A DNA stretch of 9,469 nucleotides from Ruminococcus sp. (GCA_024697705.1 JAILFF010000040.1:1-9469); one strand, 5' to 3'; positions 1 through 7,029 are shown, counted from the first letter of the stretch. Numbers and translations are program-made. Notes: generated from the sequence alone by a model not told the origin.

Positions 1-4
1 AGAA

Positions 5-26
5 CGAAAGGCGAAAACAAAGGCCG
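5..26 (+). repeat. Partial copy of the leader repeat found before the sigma operon
   Basis: Positions 6-26 match positions 6840-6860 at 19 of 21 bases (GAAAGGCGA.AACAAA.GCCG). In the sigma-operon array this stretch directly follows the CAGACT box of each unit. The window begins too late to show whether TGAAAC-N16-CAGACT precedes this copy. It lies about 50 bp before the first lipoprotein start codon, so it would fall in that gene's leader. The similarity is seen; the regulatory meaning is inferred. Confidence 0.55.
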
Positions 27-77
27 TTAAGATCGAATATGAATAACAATAAATCATTATTTTTGAAGGAATCAATT

Positions 78-1250
78 ATGAAAAAGCAGATGATCGTTAT
101 AGCAATGATGAGCATGATCGTAACACTCGCAGGCTGCGCAGAAGCAAATGACATAAGCAGCATTACCAAAAACAGCCCTGCCGACAGCGTGACAGTTACC
201 GAATCGACGGCTGCGAAAGAAGCCGATACGGTAAGCTCCGAGAGCGAAAAGGCTGCCGAAAGCAAGCCGGAAGAAAAGAAGGAAACGGCAGAAAACAAGC
301 CCGAAGAAAAGAAAGAAACACCGGAAACCAAGCCGGAAGAAATTAAAGAAACCGCAACAGGCAAGAGGGTCGCCGCTCCCGACGTGACCGAGATAATCGG
401 CGAATGGGTAGAGATGGGCAGCGGCGAGGCGCGTTTTGTCACGGTGAACAGCGACGGCAGCTTTGAGGCATTCTCGAACTACGAGACACTCGCTTCGGGA
501 TACGTTACTGTTGATACCGCAGGCGGCGTTAAGAAGTATTCCTTCAACGACGAAAATAATGGGCTCTGGTATACGCCTTTCATTTACTCCTGCGATAACG
601 GATTTGAAATGATCGCCGGCGAGGATTACCCGGCTATCGGCGCCGTTGCTTTCTGCCGCAAGGAGGAGGAAAGAACACCAAGCCCGGTATTTGAAGCTAT
701 CGCGGGTAAATGGTATGAGGAAGACGCAGACATCGGGCGCACTATCGAGGTGACTTCGAGCGGCACATATAGCGTTTATTCCGATAACGTCGGCATATCT
801 GCGGGAACGATAAGCGCCGAATCTTCCGACGGTCTGACATACTATACATTCACCGACACCGATCGCAATATATGGTATACATTCCGGTTTAGTAACAACA
901 GTTTTCCGGAGCTTATAAGTGTAAATGATAGGGTTTCATTCTCACGCGAGTCTTCCTCTGTAAGAGCCTCCGAAGGTATAAGCAAGATAGTAGGAACATG
1001 GTACCCCGACGATCCGAGTTATCCTACGCTGGTCGTAAACGACGACGGCTCTTACGCTATGTTGGCAGACGACGGTTCGGCTGAAAAAACTAATATTGTC
1101 AAAGTAGAGATAAGAAACGGCGTTGAAAAATACACCTTCAAAGACGATACGCTCGGCACATGGCTCGTACCCTTTGAGGTGAGAAACGGCGGAAGTGTTC
1201 TTGTTACGGAGGATAACCCCGTATTCGGCATCATTTCGTTCCACCGCTGA
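78..1250 (+). CDS. Lipoprotein with three tandem copies of a beta-rich domain
   Basis: Predicted surface lipoprotein of 390 residues, family not recognised. I start it at ATG 78 rather than the in-frame ATG at 39: GAAGGA lies about 8 nt upstream, and the protein then opens with a compact signal peptide (Lys-Lys, hydrophobic stretch) and a canonical lipobox LAGC with Cys20 as the lipidated residue. A charged spacer follows, with a tandem repeat of the KPEEKKETAE type (three copies, about residues 64-94). The rest is three diverged copies of one domain, at about 103-193, 205-290 and 301-390. Each has a start like I-x-G-x-W, a middle GS/GTY/F beta segment, Y-x-F-x-D and then W-Y/L-x-P/F, and ends in V/I-x-F. 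Such small beta domains often bind ligands or wall polymers, but no function can be assigned. The upstream repeat at 5-26 hints at control by the ECF sigma factor encoded at 7151. Coding confidence is high; function is unknown. Confidence 0.9.
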   Translation: MKKQMIVIAMMSMIVTLAGCAEANDISSITKNSPADSVTVTESTAAKEADTVSSESEKAAESKPEEKKETAENKPEEKKETPETKPEEIKETATGKRVAAPDVTEIIGEWVEMGSGEARFVTVNSDGSFEAFSNYETLASGYVTVDTAGGVKKYSFNDENNGLWYTPFIYSCDNGFEMIAGEDYPAIGAVAFCRKEEERTPSPVFEAIAGKWYEEDADIGRTIEVTSSGTYSVYSDNVGISAGTISAESSDGLTYYTFTDTDRNIWYTFRFSNNSFPELISVNDRVSFSRESSSVRASEGISKIVGTWYPDDPSYPTLVVNDDGSYAMLADDGSAEKTNIVKVEIRNGVEKYTFKDDTLGTWLVPFEVRNGGSVLVTEDNPVFGIISFHR

Positions 1251-1272
1251 ACGATCATTGATATACTCAAAC

Positions 1273-1311
1273 AAAAAGGCTTCTGCCTGCACCGCAGCAA
1301 GAAGCCTTTTT
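1273..1311 (+). terminator. Intrinsic terminator after the first lipoprotein gene
   Basis: AAAAAGGCTTC (1273-1283) is perfectly complementary to GAAGCCTTTTT (1301-1311), and the T-run continues to 1312. TGC/GCA pairing extends the stem into the loop. It starts 22 bp after the stop codon, as expected for a rho-independent terminator. The A-tract on the left arm means it could also work on the minus strand, where no gene is seen. Confidence 0.85.
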
Positions 1312-1326
1312 TGCGTTGTCATACCG

Positions 1327-1400
1327 GTGCGCTCTGTACGGAGCAGCACTTTCCGAAAAAATATCGGACATTTGTAATATTTTCCGAAAAAATACGTCAG
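1327..1400 (+). promoter_or_regulatory. Candidate control region of the second lipoprotein gene
   Basis: The gap between the terminator and the second lipoprotein gene holds three signals. There is a short hairpin (GTGCGCTC 1327-1334 with GAGC-A-GCAC 1341-1349). TTTCCGAAAAAATA occurs twice, 31 bp apart (1350-1363 and 1381-1394), and the first copy also forms TCCGA/TCGGA (1352-1356 / 1364-1368). TGTAAT (1373-1378) lies exactly 16 nt before CGTCAG (1395-1400), which resembles an ECF-type promoter. The start site would then be about 20 nt before the ATG. No good housekeeping promoter was found here. The sequence identities are seen; the promoter reading is weak. Confidence 0.35.
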
Positions 1401-1425
1401 TATATTTGAAAGGACGTGAAGCCTC

Positions 1426-2799
1426 ATGAAAAAGACATCTGTTATAATTATTGCGGTGCTCACCGCATTTTCCATGCTCTGTGCCTGCGGCGAAGTGGAC
1501 AGCACGGACGGCGTTCCCGCTTCGACGGGCTCGAAAGAGCTCACTACAACAACTTCGACAACGATAAAAGACACCGAAGAAATAACCGAGACTTCCGAAA
1601 CGGACGAAGATCTCACAGACAGCGAAGGATCCGCCATTGCGATAGAATCGGACGAAAGCACAGCAAATAAGCCCGGACTGCTGAAAAGACTGCTCGGCGG
1701 AAAGACCGGCGCCAACGGCAAAGAGTACAGGGAATACAACGCCTACGATGAAGACCGCATAATCGACGGCTTCAACTATCATTACGAAGAAGGTCTGACC
1801 CACACTTTTATCGCCTATAAAAACGGAGACGAAACTTGGCTCTTTGACCCGAGCGAGGCTTATTTCTCGGAGATAGACCCCGACGGGTTGTGTGAGGTAG
1901 AGGCGGGCAAGGCTTACACGCTGACCTACGACGTCCAGCACAAGACCGGCGGCATTGCGGGCGTCCATGAATCGTATCTGCTCAATGTGGATTCCTGCGA
2001 ACCCGTCGAAATTTCCTCGCTTTTCAACGAGGGTATCGGCTATGTCGGGATATGGAACGGCAGACAGACCCGCGGCGTAACATTCGGCTATGCCGCATCG
2101 GGGCAGAAGGGAAGCCGCTTCATCTGCGTTAATACGGGCGACGGCTACACATTATATAAGGAAGACGGCAGCGTGCTGCACTTCGACGAGGACAGGACGG
2201 TCGCCGTTCCCTACGATACCGTAGAGGAGACCCGCAAGGAATTCAAGCTGCCTGTCGGGTTCTGCGTTCTCTGCAACAAGGGTGTTACCGACGAACAGAT
2301 AATCGGTGCTATAACGAGCGGAAGACTTTCGGAGAATAAAGACATCTTCCTTATCGGCAGCTGCTCCGAAAGCGGCAAATGCGCCTATGCTGCCGAATGT
2401 GCGGGCGTTGACGCGAACACCGTGCCTTTCTTTGAATCCGAGACCGAACCGAAAGACGGGTTCCGCAAGGTCATTAGCATGGCAGACTTCGAGCGGGGGA
2501 TCAGCTCAGAAGAAGCCGGGCTGCCCGAAGACGTTTTTTATATTGCCGAGACGGAATGGCACAGCGGAAAGGAATATTACGGGCGTTTTCGGGACGGAGA
2601 GGAGCTCTATCCTTACAGCCGCGGGATACTGATACTCGGCGGTGATTTTACCGACAGCGATATGCTTTACATGGACGACAATGCGCGGTTCTGCATCACA
2701 AACAGGGACGCGAGCGGCACACACGAGGGAGAGCATCATATGAACTATGCGGTCATTTCGGTACGGCAGGAGTATCTTGATCTGATACCGCAGGGATAA
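1426..2799 (+). CDS. Cysteine-containing lipoprotein of unknown function
   Basis: A 457-residue predicted lipoprotein, not recognised as a known family. AAAGGA (1409-1414) lies 11 nt before the ATG. The signal peptide runs to LCA-C, with Cys21 as the likely lipidated residue. Residues 23-80 form a Thr/Ser/Glu/Asp-rich spacer typical of exported clostridial proteins, followed by a short basic segment (about 84-93, GLLKRLLGGK). Residues 100-457 look like one or two folded, aromatic-rich domains. They contain nine further cysteines, including a CxxC (280/283) and a C-x5-C-x5-C cluster (313, 319, 325), plus C156, C191, C234 and C423. These could form disulfides or bind metal; the sequence does not decide. 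A His-rich stretch lies near the end (THEGEHHMNY, 432-441). It has its own upstream region and is separated from the first lipoprotein gene by a terminator, so they are probably separate transcripts. It shows no repeat relationship to the first lipoprotein. Confidence 0.88.
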   Translation: MKKTSVIIIAVLTAFSMLCACGEVDSTDGVPASTGSKELTTTTSTTIKDTEEITETSETDEDLTDSEGSAIAIESDESTANKPGLLKRLLGGKTGANGKEYREYNAYDEDRIIDGFNYHYEEGLTHTFIAYKNGDETWLFDPSEAYFSEIDPDGLCEVEAGKAYTLTYDVQHKTGGIAGVHESYLLNVDSCEPVEISSLFNEGIGYVGIWNGRQTRGVTFGYAASGQKGSRFICVNTGDGYTLYKEDGSVLHFDEDRTVAVPYDTVEETRKEFKLPVGFCVLCNKGVTDEQIIGAITSGRLSENKDIFLIGSCSESGKCAYAAECAGVDANTVPFFESETEPKDGFRKVISMADFERGISSEEAGLPEDVFYIAETEWHSGKEYYGRFRDGEELYPYSRGILILGGDFTDSDMLYMDDNARFCITNRDASGTHEGEHHMNYAVISVRQEYLDLIPQG

Positions 2800-2805
2800 T
2801 ACCGC

Positions 2806-2937
2806 GAAGCCGAATACCTCGATATCACGGCGAAGAACATACAGCGCAAGTATATCTTCGGTCGAAAGGCTGCTGCCGGTGCTGATAAAAGCCCTCGGTG
2901 TACTCTCTTTCCCGAATGCTCCAACGGGATAAGTCAA
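2806..2937 (-). pseudogene. Probable C-terminal remnant of an IS4-like transposase
   Basis: Reading the minus strand from 2937 to 2806 gives ESTPRAFIS followed by LSTEDILALYVLRRDIEVF. This resembles the conserved segment of IS4-type DDE transposases (typically F/LIST-D-x-S-L-S-x-E-E-I-L-x-L-Y-x-x-R-W-x-I-E-V-F-F), which contains the catalytic glutamate (here the E of DIEVF). The match stops abruptly at the stop codon of the lipoprotein gene on the other strand, and no inverted repeats or rest of the transposase were found. If correct, it is a dead fragment, and an IS insertion or deletion once shaped this intergenic region. The family call rests on pattern memory and needs an alignment. Confidence 0.42.
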
Positions 2938-2956
2938 AAGCGCTGCGCCGTTTTTT
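2938..2956 (+). terminator. Weak candidate terminator after the second lipoprotein gene
   Basis: GCG-ctg-CGC (2940-2948) is followed by CG and six T residues (2951-2956), with an A-run just before the stem. The GC stem is only 3 bp, so it is marginal. It is the only terminator-like site between 2800 and the promoter at 3018. Confidence 0.25.
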
Positions 2957-3017
2957 GATGCCGTTCAGCCTGTTGCAAATCTCCTCAAAATCAAACAGAT
3001 GAAAATTCTTTAAACCC

Positions 3018-3046
3018 TTGATAATTCGGCAAAACTATGCTATAAT
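3018..3046 (+). promoter_or_regulatory. Housekeeping sigma promoter of the SNF2 gene
   Basis: TTGATA (3018-3023), a 17-nt spacer and TATAAT (3041-3046), with TG at 3038-3039 making an extended -10. This is close to the ideal SigA/sigma-70 consensus. Transcription would start near 3053 and give a leader of about 130 nt before the SNF2 ATG. I see no riboswitch-like fold in that leader, only a possible 4-bp pairing of ACCT (3137-3140) with the AGGT of the ribosome binding site (3169-3172). Confidence 0.8.
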
Positions 3047-3181
3047 ATCTGTTGGGAATCGAAAAAATGATACCTGAAATCCAATAGATATGTTATAGAC
3101 CGAGAGCGTTAGTAATGACCGTCAAATAGAAAAAAGACCTCATCACAAAGCGTTCAACTTATATTTTTAGGTGCATTATCA

Positions 3182-6100
3182 ATGAGTTTTAATATCAAAT
3201 ACTACGAACAATATTTTAGCGACAGATCACTTTCAACGGCGCGTGGCTTCCTGAAAAATCATAAGGTCACCAAATTCGTATATACCGAGAACGGGTTTAT
3301 TACGGCTCGCGTCAAAGACAACAACCGTAATTGCACAGTATCGCTTATTTTGTCTGATGACGGAAGTGTTTCGGAGCCGAGATGTACTTGTCCGAGTTAT
3401 TACATCGAATGCAGCCATATAGCGGCTGTGGTCATGCTCGCTGCGGAGAAACGGGCAGAACGTCTTGACCGCTCGGACAGAAGCTCGGACGCCGTTGGTA
3501 TGCTGATAAACAGCTACACCGAAACAGCTGTATCGGACACACCGCTTCTTTCGGAGATGACGCCTGTCCGTATCCTGCCCGAAATAACGCTCGGGAGAAA
3601 TGTCACCTATTCCCTTACGATAGGCAGGGACAGACAGTATAAGGTAAAGGATATCACCGCAATTCACAAGCGCTTTGCCGAAGAAAGCGAATATTCCTAC
3701 GGAAAGAATTTTTCTTTTAAACATAAGATAGAAGCTCTCGACGAGAAAAGCCGCCGTCTGCTTGATCTTACTGTTTTAATATTTGCTTCTTCAAATTATT
3801 ACTCGCGCAGTATCCGTGATTTTACGCTTGATAATAAGACGGCGGACAAGTTCTTCGAGATATATAAAGACGACTATGTCAGCATAGACGGCAAGGATTA
3901 TTATGTGACCTTTGAAGACCCGAAAGTCTGCTTTTCCCTAACGGAAGCGAGCAATTCCAGATTCAAGATCGTGAACGACGGTAAATACATACTGCTCCTT
4001 AAAGGAATTCACGGCATTTTCCTTGATATGTCCGAACGAAGGCTCTATGCCGCATCTCCCGCGTATACAAAGGCGATATTCGATCTGTATGACGAGTGCG
4101 CTTATTCCGACGGGCTGCTTATCTCGCAGAAGGATATGCCGCAGTTTTATACCGCTGTGCTCAAAAAGGTCAGACAGTACGCGGAGGTCGAAGGGCTTGA
4201 CAAGGTCGATGAATTTGTTCCGCCGGAGCTGATACCGCAGCTGTATATCGACCTTAACGAAAACAGCGAAGTCATAGGCAGACTTGATTTCCGCTACGGA
4301 GATAAGATATATCCGTCAATGCCGAAACATGGCGACCCGCACAACCCGTACAGCGATAAAGCGGCGGAAAAGATAGCTCTCATGCGAGTGGACGAATATT
4401 TCGAGACTATCCCCCGCAGATGGAAAAATCCTCTCGCAATAACCGACGAAAAAAAGATGATCGAGTTTATCTCGGAGGGACTGCCAAAGCTCACGGACGT
4501 TATGGAGGTCTACGCTTCCGACCGCTTCAAGCGTATATCGAATCGCCCGCCCATAAAGCCCGTCGTAGGAGTGAGACCGGAGGGAAGTCTGCTGCTCGTG
4601 AATATATCCGACGAGAATTACACTAACGAGGAGCTTATTGAAATACTCGGCGCGTACAGGCGCGGCGCTAAATACACACGCCTGAAAAACGGCTCCTTTG
4701 CGCTGATAAACGATTCGGTAGCCGAGCTTGACGAGCTCACGAAGAATCTTAACATAACAGATAAGCAGATGCTAAAGGAGAATATGAATATCCCGAGATA
4801 CCGCATGATGTATCTTGACAGCCTGAAACGCAGCGAGAATTTTCGTTTGCAGCGCAGCGAGGATTTCAAGAAGGCGGTAAGAAAATACCGCTCCGGACTG
4901 GAGGGCACCGAAGCGACCGAAGTTCCCCCTTCGCTCGACGATATTATGCGCGACTATCAGCGCTACGGTTTCCGCTGGCTCAAAACGCTCTCGGCTTACG
5001 GCTTCGGCGGGATACTCGCCGACGATATGGGTCTCGGAAAGACCTTGCAGGCGATAGCACTCATGCTCGATGCGAAGAACCGTTCCGCGGAACATATACA
5101 GAGCCTTGTCGTATGTCCCGCGACACTCACCCTCAACTGGGAGAACGAGATCAACCGCTTTGCTCCCGAGCTTAAAGCGCTTACCGTTATCGGAACTGTC
5201 ACGGCAAGAGATCAGCTGCTCGAAAACGCCGACGATTACGACGTTATGATCACATCATACACCACGCTCACAAGAGACATAGCCAAGTATGAAAACAGAA
5301 AATTCTATCTGCATTTCATCGACGAAGCTCAGTACATAAAGAACCACGGCACTCAGATGGCAAAGGCGGTCAAGGCGGTAAACTCTCAGGTACGTTTCGC
5401 TCTCACGGGAACACCCGTTGAGAACAGCCTTGCAGAGCTTTGGAGCATCTTTGATTTCGTCATGCCCGATTATCTGTTCAACTATAACCGCTTCAAAAAG
5501 AATTTTGAAACGCCGATAGTATCAAAAAAGGACGAAAAAGCTGTTAAATCACTTCAAAAGTCGGTATCACCGTTTATTCTCCGCCGAATGAAAAAGGAAG
5601 TCCTCACCGAGCTTCCCGACAAGACCGAAACGATACTTACATCTGCAATGGAACCGGAACAGCGCAAGATTTACGCCGCGAACGCAGAACAGCTGCGGCA
5701 GTCGCTGGGCAGCGCGAACGATTCTCCCGAAGAGCGGATAAAGATACTCGCCATGCTGACGAGATTAAGACAGCTCTGCTGCGACCCGCACCTCGTCTAC
5801 GAGAATTACGAGGGCGGCAGCGCAAAGCTTGAGCAGTGCATCGACCTTGTGGAAAGCTGCGTAAACTCAGGACATAAAATACTTCTTTTCTCGCAGTTCA
5901 CCTCGATGCTGGCAATAATCCGCAGCCGCTTTGACGAGCTCGGGATAAGCTGGTTCGAGCTTACGGGCGAAACAAAGCCCAAAGAGCGCATTCGCATGAT
6001 GAACGAGTTCAACACGGACAGCACGCAGGTGTTCCTTATATCGCTGAAAGCAGGCGGCACCGGCTTAAATCTCACGGGCGCGGATATCGTTATCCACTAT

Positions 6101-6322
6101 GACCCATGGTGGAACGTATCCGCGGAGAATCAGGCTTCCGACCGCGTTTACCGCATAGGTCAGCGGAACAATGTTCAGGTATACAAGCTGGTCGCGGACA
6201 AGTCGATCGAGCAGAACATACTGAAATTGCAGGAAGCAAAAAAGAATCTCAGCGACATAGCCGTAAACGGCGAAGGAGATATCATGCGTATGTCGGCAGA
6301 GGAGATATTGTCGCTGCTGTGA
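3182..6322 (+). CDS. SWIM zinc finger SNF2-family DNA translocase/ATPase
   Basis: A 1046-residue SWI2/SNF2 superfamily 2 ATPase, predicted cytoplasmic. Members translocate on double-stranded DNA and remodel protein-DNA complexes; they are not strand-separating helicases in the usual sense. The N-terminus has a SWIM zinc finger with all ligands: C68-x-C70-x6-C77-x-H79. Residues about 100-560 correspond to the region occupied by the SNF2-associated domain of bacterial members. The ATPase core begins near 589 (RDYQRYGFRWL). Walker A is DDMGLGKT (614-621, Lys620), motif II DEAQ (714-717) and motif III LTGTP (741-745). The second lobe has LLFSQF (901-906), GGTGLN (958-963) and motif VI DRVYRIGQ (987-994) with the arginine-finger residues. 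All key residues are present and the length suits the family, so it should be active. The start is supported by AGGTG (3169-3173), 8 nt upstream. It has its own promoter and no co-directional neighbour within 800 bp. Which complex it remodels cannot be told from the sequence. Confidence 0.96.
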   Translation: MSFNIKYYEQYFSDRSLSTARGFLKNHKVTKFVYTENGFITARVKDNNRNCTVSLILSDDGSVSEPRCTCPSYYIECSHIAAVVMLAAEKRAERLDRSDRSSDAVGMLINSYTETAVSDTPLLSEMTPVRILPEITLGRNVTYSLTIGRDRQYKVKDITAIHKRFAEESEYSYGKNFSFKHKIEALDEKSRRLLDLTVLIFASSNYYSRSIRDFTLDNKTADKFFEIYKDDYVSIDGKDYYVTFEDPKVCFSLTEASNSRFKIVNDGKYILLLKGIHGIFLDMSERRLYAASPAYTKAIFDLYDECAYSDGLLISQKDMPQFYTAVLKKVRQYAEVEGLDKVDEFVPPELIPQLYIDLNENSEVIGRLDFRYGDKIYPSMPKHGDPHNPYSDKAAEKIALMRVDEYFETIPRRWKNPLAITDEKKMIEFISEGLPKLTDVMEVYASDRFKRISNRPPIKPVVGVRPEGSLLLVNISDENYTNEELIEILGAYRRGAKYTRLKNGSFALINDSVAELDELTKNLNITDKQMLKENMNIPRYRMMYLDSLKRSENFRLQRSEDFKKAVRKYRSGLEGTEATEVPPSLDDIMRDYQRYGFRWLKTLSAYGFGGILADDMGLGKTLQAIALMLDAKNRSAEHIQSLVVCPATLTLNWENEINRFAPELKALTVIGTVTARDQLLENADDYDVMITSYTTLTRDIAKYENRKFYLHFIDEAQYIKNHGTQMAKAVKAVNSQVRFALTGTPVENSLAELWSIFDFVMPDYLFNYNRFKKNFETPIVSKKDEKAVKSLQKSVSPFILRRMKKEVLTELPDKTETILTSAMEPEQRKIYAANAEQLRQSLGSANDSPEERIKILAMLTRLRQLCCDPHLVYENYEGGSAKLEQCIDLVESCVNSGHKILLFSQFTSMLAIIRSRFDELGISWFELTGETKPKERIRMMNEFNTDSTQVFLISLKAGGTGLNLTGADIVIHYDPWWNVSAENQASDRVYRIGQRNNVQVYKLVADKSIEQNILKLQEAKKNLSDIAVNGEGDIMRMSAEEILSLL

Positions 6323-6483
6323 TATTGGGCAACGCCAAAACACGAGCTGCATGGTAAAAGATTTTGTCATACGCTGTGCGAGGGTTAGCGGACAGGTCTA
6401 TTATACCACCGCTTGCAGCTCTTCGAACATTTGCCGAGGGCTGTTTTCCGTATTTTGATAACATCTGACTAAGAGATCCAATA
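6323..6483. other. Gene-free stretch after the SNF2 gene, no assignable content
   Basis: No convincing coding sequence or terminator was found directly after the SNF2 stop codon. The minus strand carries a lone TATAAT (6405-6400) with no good -35 partner. Positions 6451-6483 may belong to the decayed recombinase that follows (YFDNI, stop, LRDPI in the same frame), but the similarity is too short to annotate. Confidence 0.4.
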
Positions 6484-6764
6484 GAGTGCTCTGCACATTA
6501 TTGCACCTGCGTTCTCAAAGAGCTTGTTTTCAGCGAGATAAACAAGCTGCTGACTGTCGTTCATGAGAGCAGGACGATTTCATAAGCAAAATTACGGAAC
6601 GTGCAGGCAAATGCCGCACAAATGACGTAAGATCCGAGAAAAGAACCATATCAAAGTCAGAAAAGCGAATTCCCGAGCTTGACAAGCTGTTCGCAAACAG
6701 TCGCTCGGAGAGGGTTTTCAGCCGCCGTACAAACACGATAAATGCTAATTTACAGCACAATAAA
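6484..6764 (+). pseudogene. Decayed C-terminal fragment of a large serine recombinase
   Basis: From 6484 the + strand reads ECSAHYCTCVLKELVF and continues to about HESR. Around 6571-6573 the frame shifts and continues as DDFISKITER and then SEKRIPELDKLFANSRSERV. These match, in order, the C-terminal part of clostridial large serine recombinases of the TnpX/TndX type: the last cysteine of the zinc ribbon with CSAHYIR-x-x-VLxELVL, then the coiled-coil segment ending in AEKRIAELDKLF. The catalytic N-terminus and most of the protein are missing, there is no start codon, and the frame is broken, so it cannot be functional. It marks a past integrative element. Its end runs into the long palindrome at 6765. 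The frameshift and motifs are seen; family assignment is from memory of the family. Confidence 0.62.
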
Positions 6765-6815
6765 AAAGAAGTTTCACAATCCGAAAAAATTTTTTTCGGA
6801 TTGTGAAACTTTTTT
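6765..6815 (+). terminator. Near-perfect 19-23 bp hairpin with T-tract
   Basis: Arm 6765-6783 pairs with 6797-6815 over 19 bp with a single G-T wobble, and the A-run 6784-6789 can pair further with the T-run 6790-6796. The 3' arm ends in TTTTTT, so it can act as an intrinsic terminator protecting the sigma operon from upstream read-through, and possibly in both directions. The same 3' arm holds the TGAAAC -35 box of the first promoter unit, and the 5' arm holds its mirror image GTTTCA. A palindromic operator is another possible reading. Confidence 0.6.
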
Positions 6816-6831
6816 CTGCTTTTCTCAGACT
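6804..6831 (+). promoter_or_regulatory. Candidate ECF promoter, unit 1
   Basis: TGAAAC (6804-6809), a 16-nt spacer starting with six T residues, and CAGACT (6826-6831). TGAAAC with a 16-nt spacer and a T-tract is the known layout of Bacillota ECF sigma promoters. The -10 box CAGACT differs from the B. subtilis CGTA/CGTC type, as expected if this sigma factor has its own -10 preference. Confidence 0.6.
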
Positions 6832-6861
6832 ATTAAGATGAAAGGCGACAACAAATGCCGC

Positions 6862-6923
6862 GGCGGGAAAAAGTCCGGAAGAAAAAATAAAAAAATTTCC
6901 GGAAAGTGAAACTTTTTTCCGCT
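6862..6923 (+). other. Two-part hairpin of repeat unit 2
   Basis: The outer stem pairs 6862-6874 with 6911-6923 (13 bp including G-T wobbles). The inner stem pairs CCGGAA 6875-6880 with TTCCGG 6897-6902. The 8-nt bulge AAAGTGAA (6903-6910) lies on the 3' side. The bulge can also fold locally as AAAGT-GAA-ACTTT before a T-run, so two exclusive folds are possible. Confidence 0.6.
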
Positions 6924-6934
6924 CACGGCAGACT
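6907..6934 (+). promoter_or_regulatory. Candidate ECF promoter, unit 2
   Basis: TGAAAC (6907-6912), a 16-nt spacer starting with TTTTTT, and CAGACT (6929-6934). The last 10 spacer bases differ almost completely from unit 1, while both boxes are identical, which is the pattern expected of two protein contacts. Confidence 0.62.
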
Positions 6935-6962
6935 GTTAAGATGAAAGGCAACAACAAAAGCC

Positions 6963-7029
6963 GAGGCGAAAAAAGTCCGGAAGAAAAAAATAAAAAAAAT
7001 TTCCGAAAAGTGAAACTTTTTTCCGCCTC
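6963..7029 (+). other. Two-part hairpin of repeat unit 3
   Basis: The outer stem pairs 6963-6976 with 7015-7029 (14 bp, one bulged C at 7024). The inner stem pairs CGGAA 6978-6982 with TTCCG 7001-7005. The 9-nt 3' bulge is AAAAGTGAA (7006-7014). Its base GAGGCG/CGCCTC is different from the one in unit 2 but still pairs, which suggests the fold, not only the sequence, is kept. Confidence 0.62.

Noticed and set aside
39..77. Upstream ATG at 39 as the start of the first lipoprotein
   Set aside because: It would put 13 polar and charged residues before the signal peptide, and it lacks a good ribosome binding site, whereas ATG 78 has GAAGGA at proper spacing.
942..1968. Long minus-strand open frames opposite the two lipoprotein genes
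   Set aside because: They span the terminator and intergenic region, have no ribosome binding sites, and oppose genes with clear signal peptides and start sites.
3067..3087. Short upstream ORF (M-I-P-E-I-Q) in the SNF2 leader
   Set aside because: Six codons, no ribosome binding site, and no feature of a leader peptide such as runs of one amino acid or an attenuator hairpin.
6400..6405. Minus-strand TATAAT in the gene-free stretch
   Set aside because: No -35 hexamer at suitable spacing and no minus-strand gene starting after it; probably chance or a decayed mobile-element promoter.
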